DNA from: Hyphomicrobiales bacterium
GTDB taxonomy: Bacteria; Pseudomonadota; Alphaproteobacteria; Rhizobiales; Rhizobiaceae
Direction: 5' to 3'
NCBI GenBank assembly: GCA_900465915.1
Contig: UBKJ01000002.1
Location: 241,496 to 305,495 of the forward strand
Length of the DNA stretch: 64,000 bases
Shown here: positions 9,308 to 17,210 of the stretch, in pieces
Position numbering within the stretch: position 1 is the first letter of the stretch
Layout: each line of letters opens with the position of its first letter
Position numbers and translations under genes: made by a program
The notes under the pieces: model-generated
The model's input: the letters and a program-made list of their open reading frames with translations, nothing else
Told to the model about the DNA's origin: nothing
The model's database searches: none

Positions 9308-9342
9308 TTCAGTTGCGGTTCAGTTCGCGATGCCTATAAATA
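9308..9342 (+). promoter_or_regulatory. Candidate promoter with 11-bp-period direct repeats
   Basis: GTTCAGTT occurs at 9308-9315 and 9319-9326, an 11-bp period, followed ten bases later by TATAAAT (9336-9342) as a possible -10 element. Direct repeats on an 11-bp period next to a -10 box are the arrangement bound by OmpR/PhoB-type response regulators. The site precedes the two-gene unit at 9386-10120. Confidence 0.4.
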
Positions 9343-9385
9343 GGGTCATAAAGAGGCGGGAGCGGCGGAGACGCCGGACAGCGAT

Positions 9386-9667
9386 ATGGCCAGACATGCG
9401 AGGGTTTGGAGCCGCGTTTTCCTGACGGCCGGCGTGATTGCGGCACCGGCTGCGGCCGGGGCGGCCAGTCTTTCCAACGGCGAGGGCGCGGCGCAGACGG
9501 TGGTCGTCACCGAGGGCTCGGCCCGGCGCGAGCTGATCGTGGCGCCGGGCGAGACGGTCGAGTTCTGCCCCTCGGGCTGCTTCGTCACCTTCCCCAACGG
9601 CGACCGCGAGGCGCTGACCGGCAGCGAGGCGGTGACGCTCGGCTCCGGCAAGGCGACGCTGAAATAA
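9386..9667 (+). CDS. Small secreted hypothetical protein with a CxxxC pair
   Basis: A 93-residue protein with a Sec signal peptide (RVFLTAGVIAAPAAAGA, cleavage near residue 27) and a mature domain of about 65 residues that looks beta-rich. Two cysteines, Cys61 and Cys65 in EFCPSGCFVTF, could form a disulfide or bind metal. Its stop is at 9665-9667, three bases before the ATG of the transglutaminase-like gene, so the two are probably one transcript and translationally linked. I do not recognise a family. Confidence 0.7.
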   Translation: MARHARVWSRVFLTAGVIAAPAAAGAASLSNGEGAAQTVVVTEGSARRELIVAPGETVEFCPSGCFVTFPNGDREALTGSEAVTLGSGKATLK

Positions 9668-9670
9668 GGC

Positions 9671-10120
9671 ATGGACGAAAGGCTTTTCCGGCTGGCCGCG
9701 GCCGTGCGCGCCTATCTGGAGCCGGTCTGGGACGGCTGGCGCGGCGGGGCCGGCGCGGGCGTTCTCTCCGCCAACACATGCGGCAGGAGCAGCCTGTTCC
9801 TGCGCGACGCGCTGCGGCTGGAAGGCCATGCGGCCGAATGGAGCAACGGGGTTCCCGGCGCGGAAGGACAGTTCGGGTTTCTCGGACTCGGCGGCTGGGC
9901 AAGCCACGCCTGGGTCGTCAGCGGCGGGCTGATCGTCGACGTCACCGCCGACCAGTTCGGGGCGGTGCCGGTCATCGTGACCTCCATCGACGATCCGCGC
10001 TACCGCGCCAGCAATATCGACACGGCGTGGCCGGAAGCCGTCCGGGCGCGCCATGCGGCCGTGGCCGCGATCTGGCCCGGCTGGCTTTTGCGGCGAGCGG
10101 GGCTTGGGATCGACGCCTAG
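9671..10120 (+). CDS. Transglutaminase-like (Cys-His-Asp) protein of unknown role
   Basis: A 149-residue cytosolic-looking protein. It has the spacing of a compact transglutaminase-fold or papain-like catalytic core: Cys37 in NTCGRSSLFLRDAL, His79 in WASHAWVVSGG, and Asp90 in GLIVDVT. This resembles the arrangement in McjB-like and other small bacterial transglutaminase-fold proteases, but I cannot place it in a named family. No signal peptide is present although the gene just upstream encodes a secreted protein. It begins three bases after that gene's stop and ends at a perfect inverted repeat. Confidence 0.7.
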   Translation: MDERLFRLAAAVRAYLEPVWDGWRGGAGAGVLSANTCGRSSLFLRDALRLEGHAAEWSNGVPGAEGQFGFLGLGGWASHAWVVSGGLIVDVTADQFGAVPVIVTSIDDPRYRASNIDTAWPEAVRARHAAVAAIWPGWLLRRAGLGIDA

Positions 10121-10150
10121 AGCGCCGATCTGAATCAAATCGGCGCTCTA
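10118..10150. terminator. Perfect 12-bp inverted repeat after the two-gene unit
   Basis: TAGAGCGCCGAT (10118-10129) pairs exactly with ATCGGCGCTCTA (10139-10150) around a 9-base loop. The left arm includes the stop codon of the preceding gene. There is only a weak T-rich tail (CTCGTTGTTT). It separates two convergent genes and may serve as a terminator in both directions or be a dispersed palindromic repeat. Confidence 0.6.
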
Positions 10151-10187
10151 TCTCGTTGTTTCCGCCGCATTTATGCCTCGCCGAATT

Positions 10188-12749
10188 TCAGCTGCGCGGC
10201 TTGAGGTTTTCGGGGTCGTAGAGCGGCTTGTAGCCGACCGCCGCCACCTCGACCGGGTAGGTCTCGCCGAAATATTCCACCGCAAGCTTGCGCCCGACCT
10301 GGCAATGCGACCAGGGCAGGTAGGCGAGCGCGATGTTCTTGCCGATGGTGGGACCATAGGCGACCGAGCTGGTGAAGGAGCGGCGACCCAGCTCGTCCAC
10401 CAGCGTCTCGCCGGTGTCGGGGTCCATCACCGGCATGATCCCGACCGGGTAGCGCTTGACGCCGTTGCTATCGACATTGTCGGTCATCACCAGCGTGCAC
10501 AGCATGGCCGGCTGGTGCTCGCGCGCCTTGTATTCGAGGTGCTTGGCCTTGCCGCGGAAATCGGCCTCCTTCACCTTCGGACGGGCGAGATCGGCTTCGA
10601 GCAGGTTGTACTCGGTGAGCAGATCGGCGTTTTGCAGGCGCAGGCTCTTCTCCATGCGGCGGGTGTTGGCGTAGGTCTCAACGCCGACGGCGATGACGCC
10701 GGTCGAGCGCAGCGCATCCCAGACGGCGAGGCCGTCCTCGTAGCGCATATGCAATTCCCAGCCCTGCTCGCCGACATAGGAGATGCGGAAGGCCGTCACG
10801 TCCTTGCCGGCGATGCGGATCGGCTTGATAGCGGCGAAGGGGAAGTTTTCGGCGTCGAGCCCTTCCGGGTTCTCCACCACCTTCTTCAGGTTCTCGCGGG
10901 CGTTCGGACCCCAGATGCCGATGGTGACGAATTTCTCCGTCACGTCGGTGATGGTGACGTCGAAGCCCTTATCCTCGGCCACGCGGCGCATATAGTTGAA
11001 GTCGCGCGGGCCGGCGTCCGCGCCGTTGATCATGCGGATGCGGTCGGCCATGCGGATGACGGTGAAGTCGGCGCGCACCATGCCCTCGTCGTCGAGGAAG
11101 TGGGTGTAGACGCCCTTGCCGATATTGGCGTCGCCGCCGATCTTGGCGGCGCAGAGCCATTCCATCAGCTCGACATGATCCGGCCCCTCGATGTCGTACA
11201 TGGAGAAGTGCGACAGGTTGATGATGCCGCAATCCTCGCTCAGATGCAGGTGCTCGGCGTTGGAGACGCGCCAGAAATGGCGGTTGTCCCATTCGTTCTC
11301 GCGCACGGGGACGCGGTCGCCATATTTCTCCAGCAGGTGCTCGTTGGCGGCGTAGCCATGGGCGCGCTCCCAGCCGCCCAGCTCCATGAAATAGCCGCCC
11401 AGCGCCTTCTCGCGCTCGTAGAAGGGCGAGCGGCGGATGTTGCGGCCCTTGGAGAAGGGCTCGCGCGGATGAACGGCGGGGTTGTAGACCTTCATCGCCG
11501 TCTCGGTGCAGCGGTCCCAGATGAACTGCTCGGTCATCTGGTGCGGGTAGAAGCGGGCGTAGTCGATGGCGTGGTGGTCGATTTCGGTGCGGCCGTCGGT
11601 CATCCAGTCGGCGATGAGCTTGCCCATGCCGGGGCCGTCCTTGACCCAGATGCCGACCGCGTACCAGAGGCCGCGCACCTTCTGGCTTTCGCCCATGGAC
11701 GGGCCGCCGTCGGTGGTGACCTGAAGGAAGCCGTTGAAGGAATGGCCCTCGTTATAGCCCAGCTCGCCGAGGATCGGCGTCAGCTCGATGGCGCGTTCCA
11801 GCGGCTCCAGAATCTGCTCCATGTCGAGGTCGCGCTGCGAGGGGGAGAGACGGGCCTCGTGCTTCTCCAGCAGGTCGCGCGGATGGCAGAGGCGCGGGTT
11901 CTTCTCCTCGTAATAGCCCCATTCGATCTGGCCGCCCTCGGCGGTCTTCGGGTCGCCGGTGTCGCGCATATAGGCGGAGTTGCCCTGATCGCGCATCAGC
12001 GGCCAGCCGATCTCCTTGCCGGTTCCCTCGAATTCGTTATAGGGGCCGAAGAAGGTGAGCGGATGGTCGATCGGCATGACCGGCAGGTCCTCGCCGGCCA
12101 TTTCGGCGATCAGGCGGCCCCAGAGACCGGCGCAGACGATGACGTAATCCGCCTCGATGGTTCCGCGATGGGTGACGACGCCCTTGATGCGGCCGTTCTC
12201 GATCACCAGCGACTGCGCCGGGGTGTTGGCGAAGGATTTGAGCTTGCCGGCGGCTTCCGCCCGGTCGATCAGCTTGCCGGCGACGGTCTGCGAGCGCGGG
12301 ATGACGAGGCCGGCGTCGGGGTCCCACAGCCCGCCCTGCACGAGGCTTTCCTCGATGAGGGGGAATTTCTCCTTGATCTCGGCCGGCTCGATCAGCCGGG
12401 CGCGGGTGCCGAAAGCTTTTCCGGAGGCGATCTTGCGCCTGATCTCGTCCATACGGGCGTCGTCGCCGACGCGGGCGACCTCGATGCCGCCGACGCGGGC
12501 GTAATGGCCCATCTTCTCGTAGAAATCGATAGAATAGAGCGTGGTCCAGCAGGACAGGAAATCGTGGCTGGTCGTGTAGCAGAAGTCGGAGGCGTGGGCC
12601 GTCGAGCCGATATCAGTCGGGATGCCCGACTTGTCGATGCCGACGATGTCGTCCCAGCCACGCTCGATCAGGTGGTGCGCGACAGACGCGCCGACGATGC
12701 CGCCGAGACCGACGATGACTACCTTCGCCTTTTTGGGAAATTCCGCCAT
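10188..12749 (-). CDS. DMGDH/sarcosine-dehydrogenase-like flavoprotein with GcvT domain
   Basis: An 853-residue two-part enzyme. Residues 1-420 form a DAO-type FAD domain with the dinucleotide motif VIVGLGGIVG (11-20); residues about 450-850 form a GcvT/aminomethyltransferase-like folate domain (SYVGEQGWELHMRYEDG). Dimethylglycine and sarcosine dehydrogenases of this layout demethylate N-methyl substrates and pass the one-carbon unit to tetrahydrofolate. At the usual histidyl-FAD site the sequence is GSTAHASDF (His52) rather than the more common GSTWHAAG. I chose the ATG at 12749 because homology begins with AEFPKKAKVVIVG; an upstream in-frame ATG at 12785 would add 12 residues. The neighbouring regulator of the GlxA/GbdR type supports an amine-catabolic role. 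Exact substrate unknown. Confidence 0.87.
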   Translation of the reverse strand: MAEFPKKAKVVIVGLGGIVGASVAHHLIERGWDDIVGIDKSGIPTDIGSTAHASDFCYTTSHDFLSCWTTLYSIDFYEKMGHYARVGGIEVARVGDDARMDEIRRKIASGKAFGTRARLIEPAEIKEKFPLIEESLVQGGLWDPDAGLVIPRSQTVAGKLIDRAEAAGKLKSFANTPAQSLVIENGRIKGVVTHRGTIEADYVIVCAGLWGRLIAEMAGEDLPVMPIDHPLTFFGPYNEFEGTGKEIGWPLMRDQGNSAYMRDTGDPKTAEGGQIEWGYYEEKNPRLCHPRDLLEKHEARLSPSQRDLDMEQILEPLERAIELTPILGELGYNEGHSFNGFLQVTTDGGPSMGESQKVRGLWYAVGIWVKDGPGMGKLIADWMTDGRTEIDHHAIDYARFYPHQMTEQFIWDRCTETAMKVYNPAVHPREPFSKGRNIRRSPFYEREKALGGYFMELGGWERAHGYAANEHLLEKYGDRVPVRENEWDNRHFWRVSNAEHLHLSEDCGIINLSHFSMYDIEGPDHVELMEWLCAAKIGGDANIGKGVYTHFLDDEGMVRADFTVIRMADRIRMINGADAGPRDFNYMRRVAEDKGFDVTITDVTEKFVTIGIWGPNARENLKKVVENPEGLDAENFPFAAIKPIRIAGKDVTAFRISYVGEQGWELHMRYEDGLAVWDALRSTGVIAVGVETYANTRRMEKSLRLQNADLLTEYNLLEADLARPKVKEADFRGKAKHLEYKAREHQPAMLCTLVMTDNVDSNGVKRYPVGIMPVMDPDTGETLVDELGRRSFTSSVAYGPTIGKNIALAYLPWSHCQVGRKLAVEYFGETYPVEVAAVGYKPLYDPENLKPRS

Positions 12750-12799
12750 TTCATGTGACCCCGATTGGTGTTCGTGCCGAAACATAATGTGCGCATGCG

Positions 12800-12823
12800 T
12801 GTCGCAATCGTCTTTCTACGACA
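12800..12823. promoter_or_regulatory. TGTCG-N14-CGACA operator candidate
   Basis: An inverted repeat TGTCG (12800-12804) / CGACA (12819-12823), 51 bp upstream of the flavoprotein ATG at 12749. TGTCGC-type half-sites are known for GlxA/ArgR-type AraC regulators in Pseudomonas, and such a regulator is encoded next door at 12872-13870. Binding is inferred. Confidence 0.4.
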
Positions 12824-12871
12824 TAAACGGCGCATGCGGCGACCGCCTTTCGCGCGGGCTTTCTTGCGGCC

Positions 12872-13870
12872 TCAGGCGGCCGAAAGCGACTTGCGGTCGG
12901 CGCGCTCCTGCTGCGGCGAGCGGCCGTAGAGCTCGCGATAGCATTTGGAGAAATGCGACGCCGAGACGAAGCCGCAGGCCACCGCCACCTCCACCACCGG
13001 CATGGTGGATTGCAGCAGCAGGTGGCGGGCGCGGTCGAGGCGGATCTCCAGATAATAGCGCGCCGGCGAGCGGCCCATCTCCTGCCGGAACAGCCGCTCC
13101 ACCTGGCGGCGCGACAGGCCGATCTTCTCCGCCACGTCGACCAGCGCCTGCGGCTCGGAGAGGTTGGCCTCCATCATCTCGATGATGGTCAGCACCTTGG
13201 AGTTCTGGATGCCGAGGCGGGCGCGCAGCGGCAGGCGCTGGCGGTCGTTGGGGTTGCGCACGCGGTCGGTCAGCGCCTGCTCGCAGATGCGGTTGACGAG
13301 GCCGGCGTCGAAATCGTCGCCGATCAGCTTCAGCATCATGTCGAGCGAGGCGGTGCCGCCGGCGCAGGTGTAGAGATTGCCGTCGACCTCGAACAGGTCG
13401 GCGTAGACCTCGGCCTTGGGGAAGGCCTCGGCGAAACCGGGCAGGTTCTCCCAATGGATGGCGCAGCGCCGGCCTGACAAAAGGCCCGCCGCGGCGAGGA
13501 TATGCGCGCCGGTGCACAGGCCGCCCACGGCCACGCCGCGATTATGCGTCTCGCGCAGCCAGGCGAAGACCGACTTGTTGCGGAAATCCTCCACATGCAC
13601 GCCCGAGCAGACGAAGATCATCGAGGGGCGCTGCTCGGATTGCAGATGGCGGCGCTCGTCCTCCAGCCCGGTGTTGACCGAGCATTCGACGCCGTTGGAG
13701 GCGCGCACCGGCTGGCCGTCGGCGGAGGCGAGCCGCCAGCGATAGGCCTCGTAGCCCAGCATGCGGTTGGCGATGCGCAGCGGCTCGATGGCTGTCGCAA
13801 ACGCGATCATCGAAAAATTCGGAACGAGAAAGAAGACGATGGACCGCTTGACGGCCGAAGACTGGTTCAT
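12872..13870 (-). CDS. GlxA-family (GbdR-like) transcriptional regulator
   Basis: A 332-residue regulator with an N-terminal DJ-1/PfpI-like domain (about 15-190, with VAVGGLCTGAHILAAAGLLSG) and a C-terminal AraC-type double helix-turn-helix (about 225-325, GLSRRQVERLFRQEMG and CGFVSASHFSKCYRELYG). This architecture is shared by GbdR, CdhR and ArgR, which respond to glycine betaine, carnitine and arginine. I chose MNQSSAVKR at 13868-13870; the open frame extends 32 codons upstream without homology. It lies upstream of, and in the same direction as, the DMGDH-like gene, which it probably activates. Confidence 0.88.
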   Translation of the reverse strand: MNQSSAVKRSIVFFLVPNFSMIAFATAIEPLRIANRMLGYEAYRWRLASADGQPVRASNGVECSVNTGLEDERRHLQSEQRPSMIFVCSGVHVEDFRNKSVFAWLRETHNRGVAVGGLCTGAHILAAAGLLSGRRCAIHWENLPGFAEAFPKAEVYADLFEVDGNLYTCAGGTASLDMMLKLIGDDFDAGLVNRICEQALTDRVRNPNDRQRLPLRARLGIQNSKVLTIIEMMEANLSEPQALVDVAEKIGLSRRQVERLFRQEMGRSPARYYLEIRLDRARHLLLQSTMPVVEVAVACGFVSASHFSKCYRELYGRSPQQERADRKSLSAA

Positions 13871-14172
13871 GCCCGACGATTCCCATTTGCAGAAGCCCGC
13901 CGCGGTTCCCGTCGCCTGGGCCTTTCCGTCCCGGCGCAAGCCATGGCGCAAACAGGACAGACCCATTGAGGCATAGATGCATGGGCTTGCACAGTGCGGC
14001 TAAATGCCTGCCGTATTCTGGCCATTGAATGTCGTGAAAATGAAGGCGCGGCGATGTTTCGGCCGCGGTTGTCCCGCTGGGGTAAGGGCTCGGAGAGCGG
14101 CCTTGACGTTCAATCAAACGAAATATAGAAATATCGACAATCAGAAAATTTGAATCGCAGGCGGAGATTCCG
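13871..14172. other. Divergent intergenic region between glxA-type and lysR genes
   Basis: About 300 bp without a supported gene, lying between two divergent regulator genes and therefore holding both promoters. The right-hand 70 bp are noticeably AT-rich compared with the surroundings. I see one candidate promoter for the lysR gene (separate entry) and no clear palindrome or RNA element. Confidence 0.6.
14103..14129 (+). promoter_or_regulatory. Candidate sigma-70-type promoter of the lysR gene
   Basis: TTGACG (14103-14108) and TATAGA (14124-14129) are separated by 15 bp, slightly short of the usual 17, in the AT-rich stretch 44-70 bp before the ATG at 14173. Prediction only. Confidence 0.35.
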
Positions 14173-15084
14173 ATGACCGCGCCCGTTCAGCACCCCCTGC
14201 CCATGCTCGATATCGACGTGCTGCGCACCTTCGTGGCCATCGCCGACACGGGCAGCTTCTCCTCCGCCGCCAACGCCGTGTTCCGCACGCCCTCGGCCGT
14301 CTCCATGCAGATCAAGAAGCTGGAGGAGCAGCTCGGCGTGGCGGTGTTCGACCGCGACGCGCGCTCGGTGACGCTGACCGGCGACGGCGAGGTGCTTTTG
14401 GGCTATGCGCGCCGGCTGCTGGCGCTCAACCGCGAGGCGGTGTCGAAATTCGTCGCTCCCGCCGTCACCGGCGTGGTTCGCCTCGGCTCGCCCTGCGACA
14501 TCGGCGAATGCGTGCTGCCTTTGATCCTCAAGCGCTTCGCCGAGACGCATCCGGGCGTCACCGTCGACGTGGTGGTGGACCAGAGCGGCAGCCTGCGCAA
14601 GCGGCTCGACGAGCGGCGGCTGGACCTGACGCTGCTCAACGTGTCGCGCACGGTCCCGGGGCGCGAGGACACCGAGATATTGCTCGACGAGGAATTGGTC
14701 TGGGCGGGCGCGCGCTGCGGCACGGCCTATCGCCGCGATCCGCTGCCGCTGTCGATCTGGGAGGAGGGCTGCGCCTGGCGCGGCAACGCGCTGGAGGCGC
14801 TGGACAAGGCCGAGCGGCCCTATCGCATCGCCTATATGAGCTCGCACACCACCGGCCAGCGCGCCGCCATCATGGCCGACCTCGCCATTGCGCCCTTCGG
14901 AAAGACGCTTCTCACCGAGAACATCGTGGCGCTGGGGCCGGAGCACGGATTGCCGCCGCTGGGACGCTACCAGCTCGGCATGGTGGTGCGGCCCGAGGCC
15001 GGGCCGCATATCCAGGCGGTGGCGGCGCAGCTGCGCATCGTCTTCGAGGCCTACCGGCGCACCGGACGCTTCGACCGCGCCTGA
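14173..15084 (+). CDS. LysR-family transcriptional regulator (LrhA-like)
   Basis: A 303-residue LysR-type regulator: winged helix-turn-helix at about 12-70 (VLRTFVAIADTGSFSSAANAVFRTPSAVSMQIKKLE, described here by its key TGSFSSAA and SAVSMQIKKLE parts) and an effector-binding domain at about 95-295. Overall it resembles LrhA/PecT-type members. There is no target gene on the opposite strand beside it other than the GlxA-type regulator, and the downstream entericidin gene is 127 bp away, so its regulon cannot be inferred from context. GGCGGAG lies about seven bases before the ATG. Confidence 0.88.
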   Translation: MTAPVQHPLPMLDIDVLRTFVAIADTGSFSSAANAVFRTPSAVSMQIKKLEEQLGVAVFDRDARSVTLTGDGEVLLGYARRLLALNREAVSKFVAPAVTGVVRLGSPCDIGECVLPLILKRFAETHPGVTVDVVVDQSGSLRKRLDERRLDLTLLNVSRTVPGREDTEILLDEELVWAGARCGTAYRRDPLPLSIWEEGCAWRGNALEALDKAERPYRIAYMSSHTTGQRAAIMADLAIAPFGKTLLTENIVALGPEHGLPPLGRYQLGMVVRPEAGPHIQAVAAQLRIVFEAYRRTGRFDRA

Positions 15085-15127
15085 TCGCATCGCGGCTCTT
15101 GCCCGGCGAAAACTTTGCGTTAGATTT

Positions 15128-15142
15128 CAAGCGTGACGCTTG
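15128..15142. promoter_or_regulatory. Short palindrome upstream of the entericidin gene
   Basis: CAAGCG (15128-15133) and CGCTTG (15137-15142) form a perfect six-base inverted repeat around TGA, about 70 bp before the entericidin ATG. It could be an operator or the end of the lysR transcript; nothing further supports either. Confidence 0.3.
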
Positions 15143-15211
15143 GCAGAATCGGCGCCACGACGATCAACGGGTCCGCCGCTCCGCCGGCGCGTTTTGCAGG
15201 AGAAGATCATC

Positions 15212-15346
15212 ATGAAGCTGAGCCATTTCATTCCCGTCGCCCTCGTCATCTCGGCGGTGGCGCTCGCCTCCTGCGCCAATACGGTGCGCGGCGTCGGACG
15301 CGACGTCAAGGGCACCGCCCACGCCGTGCAGGAAACGGTGGAATAA
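15212..15346 (+). CDS. Entericidin A/B-family small lipoprotein
   Basis: A 44-residue lipoprotein precursor: signal peptide MKLSHFIPVALVISAV, lipobox ALAS-C with lipid-modified Cys21, and a 23-residue tail containing NTVRGVGRDVKG, the entericidin signature. Entericidins are small envelope lipoproteins, often stress-induced, that were described in E. coli as antidote and bacteriolytic peptides. AGGAGAAG at 15198-15205 fixes the start; a longer open frame from 15140 lacks such support. A strong terminator follows four bases after the stop. Confidence 0.88.
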   Translation: MKLSHFIPVALVISAVALASCANTVRGVGRDVKGTAHAVQETVE

Positions 15347-15349
15347 GAC

Positions 15350-15376
15350 AAAAAGCCCGGGTCTCCCGGGCTTTTT
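15350..15376. terminator. Bidirectional intrinsic terminator
   Basis: AAAAAGCCCGGG (15350-15361) and CCCGGGCTTTTT (15365-15376) form a perfect 12-bp stem with a 3-base loop and T-tracts on both strands. It lies between the convergent entericidin and GT39 genes and serves both. Confidence 0.93.
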
Positions 15377-15377
15377 C

Positions 15378-16868
15378 TTATGGGACGAGGAAATAGCTGA
15401 CCGGCAGCGATTTCTCCGGCTTGGTGCGATAGGCGATCGTGGTCGAGAACACGCCCGTCGCCGGAACCTCGATATGGGCGGCGGCGAGCAGCGCCGGCAA
15501 GCCGCCGTCGGGCGCGGGGCCGCCGAACCACAGCACCAGCAGCGGATGCGCGCCGATGCGCGACGGCCCGTCCGGCGTCTCCGGGTGGACCACATGCAGC
15601 GCCGGATCGATCAGGCGGAAATTGCCGGCGATCTGCTGGTTGTCGGCGACGATGTTGGCGAAGGCGCCGTGCGTGCGGATCTCGTCATAGAGCCGGCGAT
15701 AATCGAGCTGGCCGTAGGGCGGCGTGTGCGTGCCGTGCACTAAGTAATGCGCCAGCACCGGCGGCACGGCCAGCGCCGCGACGACGCCGGCGGCGGCGAA
15801 GCCGATCACCGACCTTTCGTTGGTCCGATAGCGCGCCAGGAGCCAGGCGAGCACGGCCGGGACCAGGAACAGCACCGGCTGCAGCCAGCGGTCCTTCACA
15901 TTGTTGGCGCCGGTGGCCAGCACGCCGCACAGCACCAGCGCCAGCCCGACCAGGATGAGATTGCGCAGGAAGCGCTCGCCGGCGGAAGTGGGCGTCGTTG
16001 GGCGCGTCCGTGTCCGAAAATGGATCAGCGCCGCCAGGCCGGCCACGCCCAGCGCCAGCGCCGAGAACAGGAAGGCGCTTTCGGCGAGGCTCCACACGCC
16101 CATGGCGCGGTCGAGGAGCCTGTTTCCCGAGGCGTCGATCTCGAGCTTGCCGACGCGGGCCATGACGCTGGACTTGTGCGCCAGCATCCACAGCGCCGTC
16201 GGGCCGGTGCAGAGGAGAAAGGTCAGCACCGTCGCGATGGACAGTTTCGACAGCAGCACGCGGCGATATTCGGCCACGGTCAGGCCGGTGACGATCACCA
16301 TGACCAGGAAGAACGTGGCGTTGAACTTGCCCAGCATGGCGGCGGCCATGGCGAGGCCGAGCAGCGCCGCCGAAAGCGGGGTTCTGGCGCGCATGTGCCA
16401 AGCGAAGGCCAGAAAGGTCCAGCCGCAGCCGGCGGTGCTGGCGACGGAATGGGTCAGCGCGCGCTGCGATTCCCAGCCGATCTGCGGGATGAGGAACAGG
16501 CCCAGCATGCCGGCGGAGGCGACGGCGCGCGAGAAGCCCAGGAGCCGCAGCCCGGCGAAGACGCTGACGAACAGGCTGGCGAGGATCGAGAACTTCACCA
16601 TCTGCAAGGTCAGCAGCGAGACGCCGAACACCGAGGTGGCGAAATGCGTGACCCAGGTGTAGAGCGGCGGCTGCGAGCCGCCATAGCCCCAGTCGAGATA
16701 GCTGCTGTTGGCCAGCTGCTCGGCGTCGTCCAGCCCGGCGCCGCCGGACATATGGGTCACGAGCAGCGTCTGGAAGACGAAATAGCAAAGCACGAAGACC
16801 AGCGCGAGCGGCAGGCCCGTCGCGTTTTTGGCCGCCGGCGAGGCCGCGCTGGATCCGGTGGTGGTCAA
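15378..16868 (-). CDS. GT39-type glycosyltransferase (ArnT/PMT-like membrane protein)
   Basis: A 496-residue polytopic protein with about eleven membrane segments and a soluble C-terminal domain. The acidic motif GLDDAEQLA near residue 45 and QPPLYTW near 68 are the signature of ArnT/PMT-like glycosyltransferases, which transfer a sugar from an undecaprenyl-phosphate carrier to lipid A, protein or another envelope acceptor on the periplasmic side. The frame opens with TTG at 16866-16868, preceded by GAGAG; no ATG occurs before the first membrane helix. No other glycan gene is adjacent, so donor and acceptor are unknown. Confidence 0.87.
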   Translation of the reverse strand: MTTTGSSAASPAAKNATGLPLALVFVLCYFVFQTLLVTHMSGGAGLDDAEQLANSSYLDWGYGGSQPPLYTWVTHFATSVFGVSLLTLQMVKFSILASLFVSVFAGLRLLGFSRAVASAGMLGLFLIPQIGWESQRALTHSVASTAGCGWTFLAFAWHMRARTPLSAALLGLAMAAAMLGKFNATFFLVMVIVTGLTVAEYRRVLLSKLSIATVLTFLLCTGPTALWMLAHKSSVMARVGKLEIDASGNRLLDRAMGVWSLAESAFLFSALALGVAGLAALIHFRTRTRPTTPTSAGERFLRNLILVGLALVLCGVLATGANNVKDRWLQPVLFLVPAVLAWLLARYRTNERSVIGFAAAGVVAALAVPPVLAHYLVHGTHTPPYGQLDYRRLYDEIRTHGAFANIVADNQQIAGNFRLIDPALHVVHPETPDGPSRIGAHPLLVLWFGGPAPDGGLPALLAAAHIEVPATGVFSTTIAYRTKPEKSLPVSYFLVP

Positions 16869-17210
16869 ACTGGCGTCTCTCGGGGTTATTGTGGAAAGAA
16901 CCGGCTATTTTTCAGGTCCGGCGGCGAAATTCAACCGCCGACCGCCGGCCGTCCGTAAAATTCCCGTGTTTTTGAGAAAGCGCCGTCCCGGCCCTACGGC
17001 AAAAACCGCGCTCCTGAAGGTGCACGGTTTTGCCAGTTACGCATGGCGCTTCCGCCGAACGATACGCGGGCGGAAGAAACTGAGGCTCCGGTACGCAGAA
17101 CCAGATCCGGAGCATCGAGAGGGGCTTGGCCCGTCTCGTGCTTCTTTCTAGCCCAACATCGTTACCGTAAGGTTATCAGAGGCTTAATCAAATCTAAACA
17201 CGGAGCTTTT
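16869..17210. other. Intergenic region, no gene seen
   Basis: About 340 bp between the GT39 start and the mmsB stop, both on the reverse strand. It must contain the GT39 promoter. I see no convincing reading frame, RNA element or hairpin terminator after mmsB. Confidence 0.5.

Noticed and set aside
10173..12758. 861-codon open frame on the + strand
   Set aside because: Antisense to the DMGDH-like gene, whose protein has clear domains over the full length; the + frame has low-complexity content and no recognisable motif.
15140..15211. N-terminal extension of the entericidin frame
   Set aside because: The 24 extra codons give an Arg-rich stretch before the signal peptide, and the AGGAGAAG site points to the ATG at 15212.
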